The translations under genes and the position numbers were made by a program. Positions 18,041-26,545 of a stretch of 64,000 nucleotides of DNA are shown piece after piece. Source of the stretch: DASUAS01 sp963809795 (lineage in GTDB: Bacteria; Actinomycetota; Acidimicrobiia; IMCC26256; DASPTH01). How positions within the stretch are numbered: the stretch's first letter is position 1; each line of letters begins with the position of its first letter. The stretch is taken from assembly GCA_963809795.1 (NCBI GenBank), contig CAWELN010000012.1, forward strand, positions 62,001 through 126,000, read 5' to 3'. The notes beneath the pieces are model-generated. The model had not been told where the DNA came from. It saw nothing but the letters and a program-made list of their open reading frames with translations, and did not search any database.

Positions 18041-18786
18041 GGTCCCGACGCTTCGATGCTGGGCGTCGCTGCGGGCGAGCGACGAACGAGCTCGACGAGC
18101 CCGCGCGACCACGCAAGGACGAACACGATCAACGCGAGCAACGCCGCGTCGCGCCCCGGCCAGGCGACACCGGCACCTTCGCCGCTCCAGAAGATGCCGA
18201 AGGCCGTGAGCATCACACCTACGCCGAACTTCAGCGCGTTCTCGGGCACTCGCGAGAGTGGGCCGTGGACGACGATGCCGGCGAGCAGCACGACGACGAA
18301 GGCGACCGCCGCACCGACGGCCGCAACACCCAGGTTGTCCTGTGCGCTCCCGATCGTCACCACGATGAACGCGACCTCGAGCCCTTCCAGGAACACACCC
18401 TTGAACGCCACGGTGAAGGCGTACCAGTCGTGCTTCGACCGGGTGTCGCCGTGGTCGAGACCCGCAACCTCGGAGGCGTAGATCTCATCCTCGTCGTGTC
18501 TCGGCTTCACGCCGCCCGCACGAAGGATCGCCTTGCGAAGCCATTGCAGGCCGAAGATGAGCAAGAGCGCGCCGACCACCACCCGCAGGGTGTCGATCGG
18601 GATCTGGGCCAGCGCCGGTCCCAGCACGACGATCAGCACGCTCAAGGCGGCGGCAGCAGTGCCGGCGCCCCATGCGGCGGATCGCCATCCACGGGTCACG
18701 CCGACGGCCAGGACGATGGTGAGCGCTTCCACCATCTCCACCGCGGAGGCGGCGAAGGCCGCGAGGGCGATCAGGACATCGTGCAC
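18037..18786 (-). CDS. COG4280-like multi-pass membrane protein
   Basis: 249 aa, GTG start at 18786. About seven hydrophobic segments. Two carry acidic Glu-x-x-Glu motifs: EMVEAL near residue 17 and EGLEVAF near residue 133, reminiscent of the ExxE motifs of FTR1-type or GDT1-type metal transporters. The acidic, Tyr-containing loop KPRHDEDEIYASEV lies between them. I think it is a COG4280-type predicted membrane protein and, by the ExxE pattern, possibly a metal transporter; this is inference. It is co-translated with the 71-aa two-TM protein. Confidence 0.7.
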   Translation of the reverse strand: MHDVLIALAAFAASAVEMVEALTIVLAVGVTRGWRSAAWGAGTAAAALSVLIVVLGPALAQIPIDTLRVVVGALLLIFGLQWLRKAILRAGGVKPRHDEDEIYASEVAGLDHGDTRSKHDWYAFTVAFKGVFLEGLEVAFIVVTIGSAQDNLGVAAVGAAVAFVVVLLAGIVVHGPLSRVPENALKFGVGVMLTAFGIFWSGEGAGVAWPGRDAALLALIVFVLAWSRGLVELVRRSPAATPSIEASGP

Positions 18787-18881
18787 GTCAACCCATAGGT
18801 AGTCGCTGGACCGACGCCGATACGGTTCTGCTCGACGCCCGCTCGGCGATCCCTTGCTCGGTCATCGGCCGCGTGCGGTGT

Positions 18882-19097
18882 TCAGGCTCTGACCCGGCCC
18901 AACAGGATCACGGCGACGGCCACGGCAGCTCCGACGGCAATGACCCCCACGGCCCGTCGGAGCATCCCGGCCGCGTCGGCGGCGTGCTGCTCGGCCGATT
19001 CCGCGGCGTCCAGCGCGCGGCGTACCTGGTCGAGCACCACTTGTGCGCGTTCCACGGATCCCTCGAGCTCCTCGATGTTCTGGCTGACGACAGGCAT
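18882..19097 (-). CDS. Small tail-anchored coiled-coil protein
   Basis: 71 aa with a strong AAGGAGGA site. Residues 1-45 are a charged amphipathic helix (SVERAQVVLDQVRRALDAAE) and residues 50-70 a C-terminal hydrophobic segment, so it is probably a tail-anchored membrane protein. Unknown function; similar short proteins recur in actinobacterial stress islands. A partial island palindrome lies about 60 bases upstream. Confidence 0.6.
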   Translation of the reverse strand: MPVVSQNIEELEGSVERAQVVLDQVRRALDAAESAEQHAADAAGMLRRAVGVIAVGAAVAVAVILLGRVRA

Positions 19098-19158
19098 GGT
19101 CTCCTCCTTGCCGGTGTATGAGGTTGGCACGATTCTCAGGGCTGGCCTCGGAGGAAGC

Positions 19159-19176
19159 ATCACGCAGGCGCGTGTC
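19159..19176. promoter_or_regulatory. Partial copy of the island palindrome
   Basis: ATCACGCA-GG-CGCGTGTC matches 13 of 16 arm positions of the ATCACGCG-NN-CGCGTGAT consensus. It lies in the divergent gap between the tail-anchored protein gene (start 19097) and the isochorismatase-like gene (start 19316). The left half-site is nearly perfect and the right half decays at its outer end. Confidence 0.45.
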
Positions 19177-19315
19177 GGAGCGCGGCCCGGGTTCTGACGG
19201 CGAGCCAATCCGGCGCGGCCGGCGAGGGACTGTGGATCTCCTGGATGCGAGCGTGCCCGAAAACCCTCACTCTGGGAGTGGTCAGAGGAAGTCGACCCGC
19301 CGCCGGAGGATGGAC

Positions 19316-19930
19316 ATGACGAGCGAGGAACTGCGGGATCCGGTCACGGACCATCTGCTCACGCCGCAGAACGCGGCGCTGGTGGTCATCGACTACCAGC
19401 CGAGCCAGCTGCAGGCGATGACGTCGATGGATCGGGAGCTGCTGGTCGACAACATCGTGTCGGTCGCGCGGCTGGCCACGACGTTCGCCCTCCCAGTCGT
19501 TCTGTCCACCGTCAACGTTGCCCACGGCCAGGCCCCGACCCTTCCCGAGCTCAAGGCCGCGCTCCCGGAGGTCGGCGAGCTCGATCGCACGACCATGAAC
19601 GCCTGGGAGGACCTCGAGTTCCGTCAGGCGGTCGAGGCGACCGACCGCAGGAAGCTGATCATGACCGCGCTGTGGACCGAGATCTGCCTCTCGTTCCCGG
19701 CGCTGGACGCTCTGCGCGAAGGTTTCGAGGTGTTTCCGGTCGTCGACGCGGTGGGAGGAACGTCAGTGGAAGCGCACCGTGCGGGGCTCGAGCGGATCGT
19801 GCAGGCGGGAGGGCAGCCCATCAGCTGGGTGGCGCTGGCCGGCGAGCTGCAACGGGATTGGGGCCGGACCGACACCGTCGCCGACGTCGTTGACATCGTG
19901 CTGACGACGCGGCTGCTCGCGGCCGACTGA
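19316..19930 (+). CDS. Isochorismatase-fold cysteine hydrolase (YcaC-like)
   Basis: 204 aa from the second ATG (19316), 6 bases after a GGAGG that overlaps the first ATG. The order matches YcaC: catalytic Asp in VVIDYQP (about residue 25), NAWEDLEF, then the nucleophile Cys in TEICLSFPALDAL (about residue 123) and HRAGLERIVQAGGQP. The usual catalytic Lys region reads LDRTTMNAW with no Lys at the expected place, so activity may be altered. Substrate unknown. First of a plus-strand run with the aldo/keto reductase and glycosylase genes. Confidence 0.82.
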   Translation: MTSEELRDPVTDHLLTPQNAALVVIDYQPSQLQAMTSMDRELLVDNIVSVARLATTFALPVVLSTVNVAHGQAPTLPELKAALPEVGELDRTTMNAWEDLEFRQAVEATDRRKLIMTALWTEICLSFPALDALREGFEVFPVVDAVGGTSVEAHRAGLERIVQAGGQPISWVALAGELQRDWGRTDTVADVVDIVLTTRLLAAD

Positions 19931-19948
19931 GCGTCGGGAGGGTCGAAG

Positions 19949-20800
19949 ATGGAAGCAGTGGAGCAGCGGCGCTTGGGGCCGTTCCGCGTGTCGCCCATCG
20001 GGTTCGGAGCGATGCGACTGACGGGGCCGAACGTCTTCGGCCCGCCGCCGAGCCGCCCCGCGGCGCTCGGGGTGCTCCGGGAGGCGATCGACCGCGGCGT
20101 GAACCACATCGACACCGCGCAGTACTACGGCCCCGATGTCGTGAATGAGTTGATTCGCACCGCGCTCCACCCGTATCCGTCCGATCTCGTGATCGTCAGC
20201 AAGGTCGGTGCGAGCCGTGATGAGCGAGGCGGCATCTTCGCCGATGACGAGCCCGCGGCGCTGCGTCGCGGTATCGAGGACAACCTGCGGGCGCTCGATC
20301 TCGAGCAGCTCGGCGTCGTCAACCTGCGACTGATGCGTGACACCGGGCCCGACGCGTTCTTCGACGATCAGCTCGCGGCCATGGTGTCGGCCCGCGACGA
20401 CGGCTTGATCGCTGCCGTCGGCCTCAGCAACGTGTCGCCGGCCCATCTTCGACATGCTCTCCGCTCCACGGAGGTGGCCTGTGTGCAAAACGCCTTCCAC
20501 CTCGCGAACCGGACCTCCCAGGCCGTGTTGGACGAATGCACTCGGCTGGGCATCGCGTTCGTGCCGTTCGCACCGCTGGGCTCGGGCGCAAGCTCACTGC
20601 GCCGAGCCCCGCAAGTCGTCGACGCGGCGGCACGTTTCGGTTGCACGCCTGCGCAGATCCTCCTGGCTTGGGCGCTCGCCGTCGCGCCGAACGTGTTGCT
20701 GATCCCCGGCACGGCATCCGCCACCCACTTGCGCGAGAACTTGGCCGCGGCGACGGTTGTCCTCGACGACGAGACGCTTCGCGACCTCGCGACTGTCTGA
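19949..20800 (+). CDS. Aldo/keto reductase
   Basis: 283 aa, GGGAGG site 8 bases upstream. AKR barrel signatures: GFGAMRLTG near the start, HIDTAQYYG with the catalytic Asp and Tyr (near residues 53-58), SKVG carrying the catalytic Lys, and GLSNVSP near residue 155. The C-terminal IPGTASATHLREN is the NADP-binding GTxxxxxLxxN motif. It is likely an NADPH-dependent carbonyl reductase in the stress island; only 18 bases separate it from the isochorismatase-like gene. Confidence 0.88.
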   Translation: MEAVEQRRLGPFRVSPIGFGAMRLTGPNVFGPPPSRPAALGVLREAIDRGVNHIDTAQYYGPDVVNELIRTALHPYPSDLVIVSKVGASRDERGGIFADDEPAALRRGIEDNLRALDLEQLGVVNLRLMRDTGPDAFFDDQLAAMVSARDDGLIAAVGLSNVSPAHLRHALRSTEVACVQNAFHLANRTSQAVLDECTRLGIAFVPFAPLGSGASSLRRAPQVVDAAARFGCTPAQILLAWALAVAPNVLLIPGTASATHLRENLAAATVVLDDETLRDLATV

Positions 20801-20816
20801 GGCAAGGACGGGAGCC

Positions 20817-21493
20817 ATGACCAGCGCACGTCAGCCGGCACGCCGACGCGCGGCGTCGCTCGAGGACGCGCGCCGACATCTTCGCGATGCCGACCCTGTG
20901 CTCGCACGGATCGTCGACGAACGGCCGGACTTCGACCCGCGCGTGGATCGCCGAGCTGCCACCGATGGACCTCTACGGTGCGCTGCTCTTCCAGGTCACC
21001 GGCCAACAGCTGTCGGTCGCCGCGACCCGCCGAACACTCGCCCGCGTCGAGGCACTCTTCGACGGTCGTCTCCCGTCACCCACCGAACTACTGGCGGTCG
21101 ACCCGACCGAGCTCCGGGGCGCGGGGCTTTCGTGGCGGAAGGTCGCGACCTTGCGCGACCTCGCCGAGCGGCTCACCGACGGCCGGCTCGACACCGACGT
21201 CCTGAGCGCGTTACCGGACGACCAGTTCATCGCCGCGCTCACGTGCCGTCCCCGGGATCGGCCCGTGGACCGCGCAAGGCGCCCTGATCCTCGCGCTCGA
21301 GCGCGAGGATGTCGTCTTGCCCGGCGACCTCGCGCTTCGCAAGGCGATCCGCGCCGTCTACCAGCTCGATCGCCTCCCGAGTCAGGACGAAGTCCTCGCC
21401 ATCGCCGAGAAGTGGCGGCCCTACCGCAGCCTCGCGACCAGCTACCTGTTCTCGTCCGCGTTCGACCGCACCGACCCGACCGCGCCCTCGTAG
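20817..21493 (+). pseudogene. AlkA-like DNA-3-methyladenine glycosylase, two frameshifts
   Basis: The ATG at 20817 overlaps the reach of a GGGAG site. The protein must be read in three frames. Residues 1-43 end at FDPR. One extra base near 20934-20944 leads to AWIAELPPMDLYGALLFQV onward. A second extra base near 21243-21253 leads to the helix-hairpin-helix CVPGIGPWTAQGAL, the catalytic-Asp region LPGDLALRKAI, and WRPYRSLATSYL to the TAG at 21491-21493. Corrected length about 224 aa, normal for the HhH-GPD glycosylases that remove alkylated bases. Both lesions are single-base insertions in GC-rich runs, so base-calling error is plausible. Confidence 0.75.
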
Positions 21494-21552
21494 CTGTCAC
21501 CAAGCCGTCCCACCCGAGCTGCGTCCACGTCTCGTCGCCGCGCGGATGCCCA

Positions 21553-21570
21553 ATCACGTGTTCGCGTGAT
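21553..21570. promoter_or_regulatory. Palindromic operator candidate upstream of BON gene
   Basis: ATCACGTG-TT-CGCGTGAT matches the island motif at 15 of 16 arm positions. It ends 64 bases before the ATG of the BON-domain gene at 21635 and lies in the gap after the glycosylase gene. Confidence 0.55.
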
Positions 21571-21634
21571 GTGTTCCGGGGCGTTCCGTCCGACGATGAC
21601 CACGCACACAACTCCGACGGGAAGGGATCTCCCC

Positions 21635-22288
21635 ATGCACAAGCCGAACAACCTCCTCGAGCTCGACGTCAAGGACGAGCTCGACTGGGACCCGATGGTC
21701 GACGACAACCGCATCGTCGTGAAGGCGGATGACGGACGTGTCACCCTGACCGGAACGGTGCCGAGCTTCTACGAATCGACCCGCGCCGTCGACGACACCT
21801 GGGCGGTGGGTGGCGTCCGCGAGGTCGACAACGAGCTGCTCGTCGGGCTGCTCGGCGGCGCCGTCGACGACGCGCAGATCACCGAAGCGTCGATGAAGGC
21901 GCTCGACGCCGACAAGCTCGTACCCCAGGGTTCGGTGACCCCGGTCACCGATCACGGGTGGGTCACCCTTACCGGCCAGGTTCGCCATCACTACGAGCGG
22001 CAGGCGGCGAAGTTCGCCGTTTCCCGAGTCGATGGCGTCCTGGGTGTCACCGACGACGTCGAGATCTCGAGCGAGCCCATCCCGAGCGATGTGGCCGACC
22101 GCATCAACAGCGCGTTCCGGCGCAACGCGATCATCGACGAGTCGATGATCGACGTGACCAACGCCGGCCACACGATCTACCTCGACGGCACGGTCGGCTC
22201 CTATTCGGCCCGCGCGCAAGCCGAGGACACCGCGTGGGACGCTCCCGGCGTGACCGAGGTGGTCGATCGACTCGTCATTGCTCCCTGA
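21635..22288 (+). CDS. Triple BON-domain protein (paralogue)
   Basis: 217 aa from the ATG after a GAAGGGA site. Three BON-like domains (about residues 5-70, 75-145, 150-215), each with DDGRVTLTGTV-, HGWVTLTGQVRHHYER- and GHTIYLDGTV-type cores. Equal in length and layout to the protein at 14997, whose second domain has GWVTLSGNVRHYYQR, so they are clear paralogues within one island. A putative membrane-stress protein with no signal peptide. Confidence 0.85.
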   Translation: MHKPNNLLELDVKDELDWDPMVDDNRIVVKADDGRVTLTGTVPSFYESTRAVDDTWAVGGVREVDNELLVGLLGGAVDDAQITEASMKALDADKLVPQGSVTPVTDHGWVTLTGQVRHHYERQAAKFAVSRVDGVLGVTDDVEISSEPIPSDVADRINSAFRRNAIIDESMIDVTNAGHTIYLDGTVGSYSARAQAEDTAWDAPGVTEVVDRLVIAP

Positions 22289-22297
22289 CGCATGGTC

Positions 22298-22333
22298 CCG
22301 CGGGGCTCAGAGATTCCGCTCTGAGCTCCGCGG
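22298..22333. repeat. Long near-perfect stem-loop between BON and small gene
   Basis: CCGCGG-G-GCTCAGAG, loop ATTCCG, then CTCTGAGC-T-CCGCGG. As RNA this makes a 15-pair stem with one G-U pair and a 6-base loop. It starts 10 bases after the BON gene stop and ends 21 bases before the next ATG. No T-run follows, so it may be a terminator, an mRNA 3' protector or a protein site. Confidence 0.45.
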
Positions 22334-22354
22334 TGACATCAGGAGGAGATCCAC

Positions 22355-22502
22355 ATGGCGGACATGGAAAAGCGGATCGCACGCTTCATCGAACCGCCAT
22401 TGGCAGCCCGCGATGGACCCGGACGAGCGTGCCCGGGGTCTGGCGGCATGGCGTCGGGGCGTCGATCGGACGCTGGGTCTGACGGAGGCCGACGGGGACT
22501 GA
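22355..22502 (+). pseudogene. Small protein, apparently frameshifted
   Basis: An AGGAGGAG site precedes the ATG at 22355. The first ~19 codons (MADMEKRIARFIEPPLAAR) and the last ~29 (MDPDERARGLAAWRRGVDR to the TGA at 22500-22502) are in frames one base apart; deleting one base near 22405-22412 gives a 48-aa protein with a coherent charged helical character. Alternatively the second part is a separate 29-aa ORF starting at its own ATG. No family recognised. Confidence 0.4.
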
Positions 22503-22533
22503 GTCATCGGCCACTTCATGAGGGCGGGTCGGT

Positions 22534-22959
22534 CTACTGGGCCTTGGTCAGTGCCGCGTCGATCCAAGCTTCGAGCGCGTCCACTCCTCGTGCGCCAACC
22601 GCCCGATCGACGAGGCGTCCGCCCCGGAAGAACAGCAACGTCGGAATGCCCTGGACCCCGAAGCGGGCGGACACACCGGGGTGTTCATCCACGTTGACCT
22701 TGACGAGCTTGAGCCTTCCGGCGCGTCGTCGCGCCACCTCTTCCAACGCCGGGGAGATCATCCGGCACGGACCACACCACGGCGCCCACAAGTCGACCAC
22801 CACGGGAATTGCAGAAGACTCGACGACCGGGCCGAAGTCGGACTCCCCCGCTTCCGCGATCCACGGAAGATCCTGCTTGCAACGCGCGCACCGAGGCCGA
22901 CCATCCGCCGTCGCCGGCACGCGGTTGCGCTTCCCACAGCCAGGGCATTCGATGATCAC
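22534..22959 (-). CDS. trxC: Thioredoxin 2 (zinc-ribbon thioredoxin)
   Basis: 141 aa from a GTG with a GAGGAGG site. The N-terminal zinc ribbon (CPGC at residue 5 and CARC near residue 24) is followed by a complete thioredoxin fold: VVVDLWAPWCGPC with the active-site pair near residues 60-64, VNVDEHPGVSARFGVQGIPTLL with the conserved cis-Pro, and GARG near the end. It would reduce protein disulfides under oxidative stress. The last 12 residues are a helix. Confidence 0.9.
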   Translation of the reverse strand: MIIECPGCGKRNRVPATADGRPRCARCKQDLPWIAEAGESDFGPVVESSAIPVVVDLWAPWCGPCRMISPALEEVARRRAGRLKLVKVNVDEHPGVSARFGVQGIPTLLFFRGGRLVDRAVGARGVDALEAWIDAALTKAQ

Positions 22960-23031
22960 CCGACCTCCTCACATCACAGACTCGCTCGTCGCAGGCCGGT
23001 CACGCCCAACCGGTGATACCAGCCCGTGGTC

Positions 23032-23340
23032 TCAGACCTCCTTGCCCTTGGCCTCCAGCTCCTCCACGACCGCGCCATATCCGGCACCGGTCAACATCCG
23101 GCGCAGGTCGACAACCTGTTGGACGTCGATGTCCTTGTGCTTCGGACGGGCGAGGACCACGTTCTCGCCGCCGACGCGTACCAGGTACTTGCCGTCGTGG
23201 CGCAGTTCGACCGATCCCGCGGCTTCCAGCAGCGACAGCACACCACGCCACTCGATGTTGTGGCTCGTGGGGTGCTGAAAGATCTGTAGGAGAGTGTCAC
23301 GTTGATGGTGGTTCAGGTGCTCGGGCTCTGAGGTCGACAT
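23032..23340 (-). CDS. Conserved hypothetical protein
   Basis: 102 aa, GAAGGGAG site 5 bases before the ATG. The pattern LNHHQRDTLLQIFQHP, NIEWRGVLSLLEAAGSV, then DGKYLVRVGGENVVL and DLRRMLTGAGY is a conserved unnamed actinobacterial/proteobacterial family with a small alpha-beta fold somewhat like HicA; no catalytic residue is obvious. It lies 72 bases upstream of the thioredoxin gene on the same strand and may share its transcript. Right edge of the stress island. Confidence 0.6.
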   Translation of the reverse strand: MSTSEPEHLNHHQRDTLLQIFQHPTSHNIEWRGVLSLLEAAGSVELRHDGKYLVRVGGENVVLARPKHKDIDVQQVVDLRRMLTGAGYGAVVEELEAKGKEV

Positions 23341-23364
23341 CGGACTCCCTTCGTGCCGTCAGCG

Positions 23365-24441
23365 TCAGTTCGGGACGACGACGCCGCGGACGACCGCGCC
23401 GTCGCGCATGGCCGCGAACGCTGCGTTCACGTCCTCGAGGGGATAGTGCCGGGTGATCATGGACGCGACGTCGAGGCGCCCGGACTCGATCAGTTCGATG
23501 AACCGCGGGAAGTCGCGCGTCACGCGCGCCGATCCGTAGTAGCTGCCCTTGATCGTGCGGTCTTCCATGATCAGCTGCATGCTCGGCAGCTGCAGCGCAT
23601 TCGCGAACCCGGGCACGCCGATGAACACCGTGGTCCCGCCCCGGCGGGTCATCTGCAACGCCTGCATCTCGAGTGCGTGGCTTCCGACCGCCTCGAAGGC
23701 GTAGTCGACGCCTCGCCCGTCGGTGATCGTCTTGACCTGCTCGACCGGATCTCCGTCGCTCGGGTCGACGACCTCGGTGGCACCGAAACGGAGGGCCGAT
23801 TCGCGCTTCATGGCCACCGGGTCGACGGCGATGATCCGTGCCGCGCCGGCCACCTGTGCGCCGAGGATGGTCGCGGTTCCCACGCCTCCGGCGCCGATGA
23901 CTGCGACGGTCGCGCCCGGTCGCACCTCGGCCGTGTTGACCGCGGCGCCGAAGCCGGTCGTGAACCCGCAGCCGATCAGCGACAGCTGGTCGTCGGGGAG
24001 GTCGGTCTGCACCGGGACGCACGACGCCTCGTCGACCGTGATCACGTCGGCGAAGCTGCCGATGCCGGCGAGCGCGTTCGCCTGGCTCCCGTCGGGGCGG
24101 GTGGCGCGCAGGCGGGGGAGCATCTCGGCGTTGCGGTCGCAGAGGTGCGTCTCCTGCCGCAGACAGTGCCAGCACGTGCCGCACACCGGCGTGATCGAAG
24201 CGATCACCCGGTCGCCGGGCCGCACGCGCGACACCCCGCTGCCGGTCCACTCGACGATCCCCGTCGCCTCGTGGCCGAGCATGATCGGGCCGAGCCGCTT
24301 CCCGTCGATCACCGCCTGGTCGGAGTGGCACACCCCACTCGCGGACACGCGCAGGATCACGTCCCGGTCGGCGGCCGGCAACGGAGTGACGGTCTCGACG
24401 ACCAGATCGTCGGCTCCCGGCACGTAGACGGCGGCGCGCAT
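23365..24441 (-). CDS. Zinc-dependent alcohol dehydrogenase
   Basis: 358 aa. Full MDR alcohol dehydrogenase: catalytic zinc Cys in GVCHSDQ (near residue 37), GHEA (near residue 57), structural zinc lobe CGTCWHCLRQETHLC (near residues 87-101), the third catalytic Cys in IGCGFTTG, and cofactor motif GAGGVG. Class III/NDMA-dependent-like enzymes share this layout. It follows the P450 gene after four bases, so the pair form an operon in which it could oxidise the hydroxyl made by the P450 (inference). Confidence 0.88.
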   Translation of the reverse strand: MRAAVYVPGADDLVVETVTPLPAADRDVILRVSASGVCHSDQAVIDGKRLGPIMLGHEATGIVEWTGSGVSRVRPGDRVIASITPVCGTCWHCLRQETHLCDRNAEMLPRLRATRPDGSQANALAGIGSFADVITVDEASCVPVQTDLPDDQLSLIGCGFTTGFGAAVNTAEVRPGATVAVIGAGGVGTATILGAQVAGAARIIAVDPVAMKRESALRFGATEVVDPSDGDPVEQVKTITDGRGVDYAFEAVGSHALEMQALQMTRRGGTTVFIGVPGFANALQLPSMQLIMEDRTIKGSYYGSARVTRDFPRFIELIESGRLDVASMITRHYPLEDVNAAFAAMRDGAVVRGVVVPN

Positions 24442-24445
24442 CCGG

Positions 24446-25708
24446 TCAGGGCGTGGCGGGATCGAACTCGAGGTGGAGCTCCCGCAGCCCGCGCAACATG
24501 TAGGTCGGGTCGTACTCGTAGCGCCGCGCCGCGACGGGGCCGTGGTGCTCCTCCGAGATCCGGATGTCGGACATGCGTTCGAGGAAGCGCACGAGGGTCG
24601 CGTGGGTCTCGGCCCGGGCGAGCGGCGCGCCGGCGCAGCTGTGGATGCCGTTGCCGAAGGCCAGGTGCTGGCGGCCGTTGGGCCGGTCGAGCCGGAACTC
24701 GTCGGGGTCGTCGAAGTGACGGGGATCGCGGCTCGCGGCGTCGGTCATCACGAACACCGTGGTCCCGGGGGCGAGCTCGACACCACCCACCGTCGTCCGC
24801 ACCTTGGCCAGCTTGAACGAGCCCTTGAGCGGCGCCTCGGTGCGCAGCATCTCCTCGACGAACGGCGCGATGAGGCTGTGGTCGTCGCGCAGCCGCTGCT
24901 GGAACTCGGGGTGGTCGCCGAGGGTCCGCACGCACATGCCGATGAGGCGCGCCGTGGTCTCGCTGCCGGCCGAGAACAGGTTGGCCGAGATCCGCATGAC
25001 GTCCTCGACCGGCGGGAGCGTCCCGTCGGGGAAGGTGGCCTGCGCCATCTCGGTCATGACGTCGTCACGAGGATGGGCGCGGCGGTCCTCGATGTAGCGG
25101 GTGAACTGCTCGTAGAGGAAGCCGAGCGGCTTGTGCTCCATGCGTGCGGCGCGCACTCTCGTGGTGAGGTGCTCGAGGAACGCATCACGGTCGTCGTCGG
25201 GCACGCCGAGGAGGTCGGCGATCACCATGATGGTGTAGGGCATCGCATAGTCGTGCAGGAGCTCGCACTGCCCGGCGTCGATGAATTGGTCGATGGTCTG
25301 ATCGGCGAACGACCAGAGGAACGCCTCGTTCTCCTTGAGCCGCTTCGGCGTGATGAGCCGCATGAGCAACCCGCGGTGCGCGGTGTGCTTCGGCGGGTCG
25401 AACGAGGGGAGCTGGTCGCTGAACGGCAGCTCGTCGCGGTGCTCCTCGATGATCTGGGTGATGTCGTCGCCCTCCAGCGGGACCGACATCTTCTTGAACG
25501 GGCCGCTGACGGTGTTGCAGTTCGACCACGACTGCTGGTCGCGGTAGATGGCGGTTGCTTCCTCGTAGCCGGTGACGAGCCAGACGTCCCAGAGCGCGTA
25601 GTACCAGATCGGCCCCTGCTCCCGCACCCAGTCGTAGAAGGGATACGGGTTCTCCGGCAGCTCCCGGTCGCGGAACAGATCGGTGGCGGAGAAGTCGGTC
25701 GTCGTCAT
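24446..25708 (-). CDS. Cytochrome P450
   Basis: 420 aa from the ATG at 25708. I-helix oxygen-binding motif LFSAGSETTARL (near residue 245), ExxR as EMLR, PxxF region with FRLDRPNGRQHLAFG, and heme-binding loop FGNGIHSCAGAPLARAE with the Cys ligand near residue 358. It is a soluble bacterial class I P450 that needs a ferredoxin; no ferredoxin gene is adjacent. Clustered with an ADH and an SDR downstream and upstream, suggesting hydroxylation followed by oxidation of a hydrophobic substrate. Confidence 0.92.
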   Translation of the reverse strand: MTTTDFSATDLFRDRELPENPYPFYDWVREQGPIWYYALWDVWLVTGYEEATAIYRDQQSWSNCNTVSGPFKKMSVPLEGDDITQIIEEHRDELPFSDQLPSFDPPKHTAHRGLLMRLITPKRLKENEAFLWSFADQTIDQFIDAGQCELLHDYAMPYTIMVIADLLGVPDDDRDAFLEHLTTRVRAARMEHKPLGFLYEQFTRYIEDRRAHPRDDVMTEMAQATFPDGTLPPVEDVMRISANLFSAGSETTARLIGMCVRTLGDHPEFQQRLRDDHSLIAPFVEEMLRTEAPLKGSFKLAKVRTTVGGVELAPGTTVFVMTDAASRDPRHFDDPDEFRLDRPNGRQHLAFGNGIHSCAGAPLARAETHATLVRFLERMSDIRISEEHHGPVAARRYEYDPTYMLRGLRELHLEFDPATP

Positions 25709-25719
25709 CGCGGCCTCGT

Positions 25720-26472
25720 TCACGGCAGTCGGGCGGACCAGCCGCCGTCGACGGGGATGATCGCTCCGGACACGAACGACGCCCGGTCGGAGCACAGGAA
25801 CGCCGCGACCTCGGCGACCTCTTCGGGACGCCCACCGCGGCCGAGCGACGCCTTCTTCGCGATCTCCGGGAACTGCGACCCGCCCGACGCGCCCATGATC
25901 TCGGTCTCGATGAACCCCGGGCAGAGGCAGTTCACGCGCACGCCCTTGCGGCCGTACTCCGCCGACGCCGACTTCGTGAGCGACACGACGCCCGCCTTGG
26001 CCGCGTTGTACACCGATGTGGCCATGGCCTGCTCGGACGCACGCAATCCGCCGACCGACGACCAGTTGACGACCGCCCCTCCGCCGGCGTCCCGCAGGCG
26101 TGGGATGCCGTACTTCATGCCGAGGAACACGCCGCGCAGGTCGACGTCCATCACCTTGTCGTAGTCACTCATCTCCGTCTTGTGGATCGGTCCGCCGATG
26201 CCGATCCCGGCGACGTTGAGCAGGGCGTCGACCTGTCCGAACTCGGCCACCGCAGCTTCGAACAGGGCGGCGACGTCCTGCTCGTCGCCCACGTCGCAGT
26301 GCACGGGCAGCACGCCCTCACCGATCTCCGCCGCGGTGTCCTTCTCGGCACCGCTGATGTCGGCCGCGACCACCCGGGCTCCCTCGGCGACGAAGAGCTT
26401 CGCCGATGCCTTGGCCATGCCGGATCCCGCGCCGGTGATCACCGCGACCTTGCCGTCGAGCAGTCCCGTCAT
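25720..26472 (-). CDS. SDR-family oxidoreductase
   Basis: 250 aa, ATG at 26472 after GGGAGA. TGAGSGMA cofactor motif near residue 12 (the third Gly is replaced by Ala), DVGDE, NVAG near residue 86, Ser and YNAAK catalytic residues near 137-155, and C-terminal PVDGG. First gene of a three-gene minus-strand operon (SDR, P450, ADH) with gaps of 11 and 4 bases. Most likely a 3-hydroxysteroid or similar alcohol dehydrogenase by subfamily feel, but not proven. Confidence 0.87.
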   Translation of the reverse strand: MTGLLDGKVAVITGAGSGMAKASAKLFVAEGARVVAADISGAEKDTAAEIGEGVLPVHCDVGDEQDVAALFEAAVAEFGQVDALLNVAGIGIGGPIHKTEMSDYDKVMDVDLRGVFLGMKYGIPRLRDAGGGAVVNWSSVGGLRASEQAMATSVYNAAKAGVVSLTKSASAEYGRKGVRVNCLCPGFIETEIMGASGGSQFPEIAKKASLGRGGRPEEVAEVAAFLCSDRASFVSGAIIPVDGGWSARLP

Positions 26473-26545
26473 CGATCTCCCCCAGGATGAGGCGGGACGC
26501 GGTTCCGACCCGCCGACCGCATTGGTGTCCCTGGATCCTGACACA

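Noticed and set aside
18861..18880. GGCCGCGTG fragment resembling the island palindrome
   Set aside because: Only one half matches and the other half is absent.
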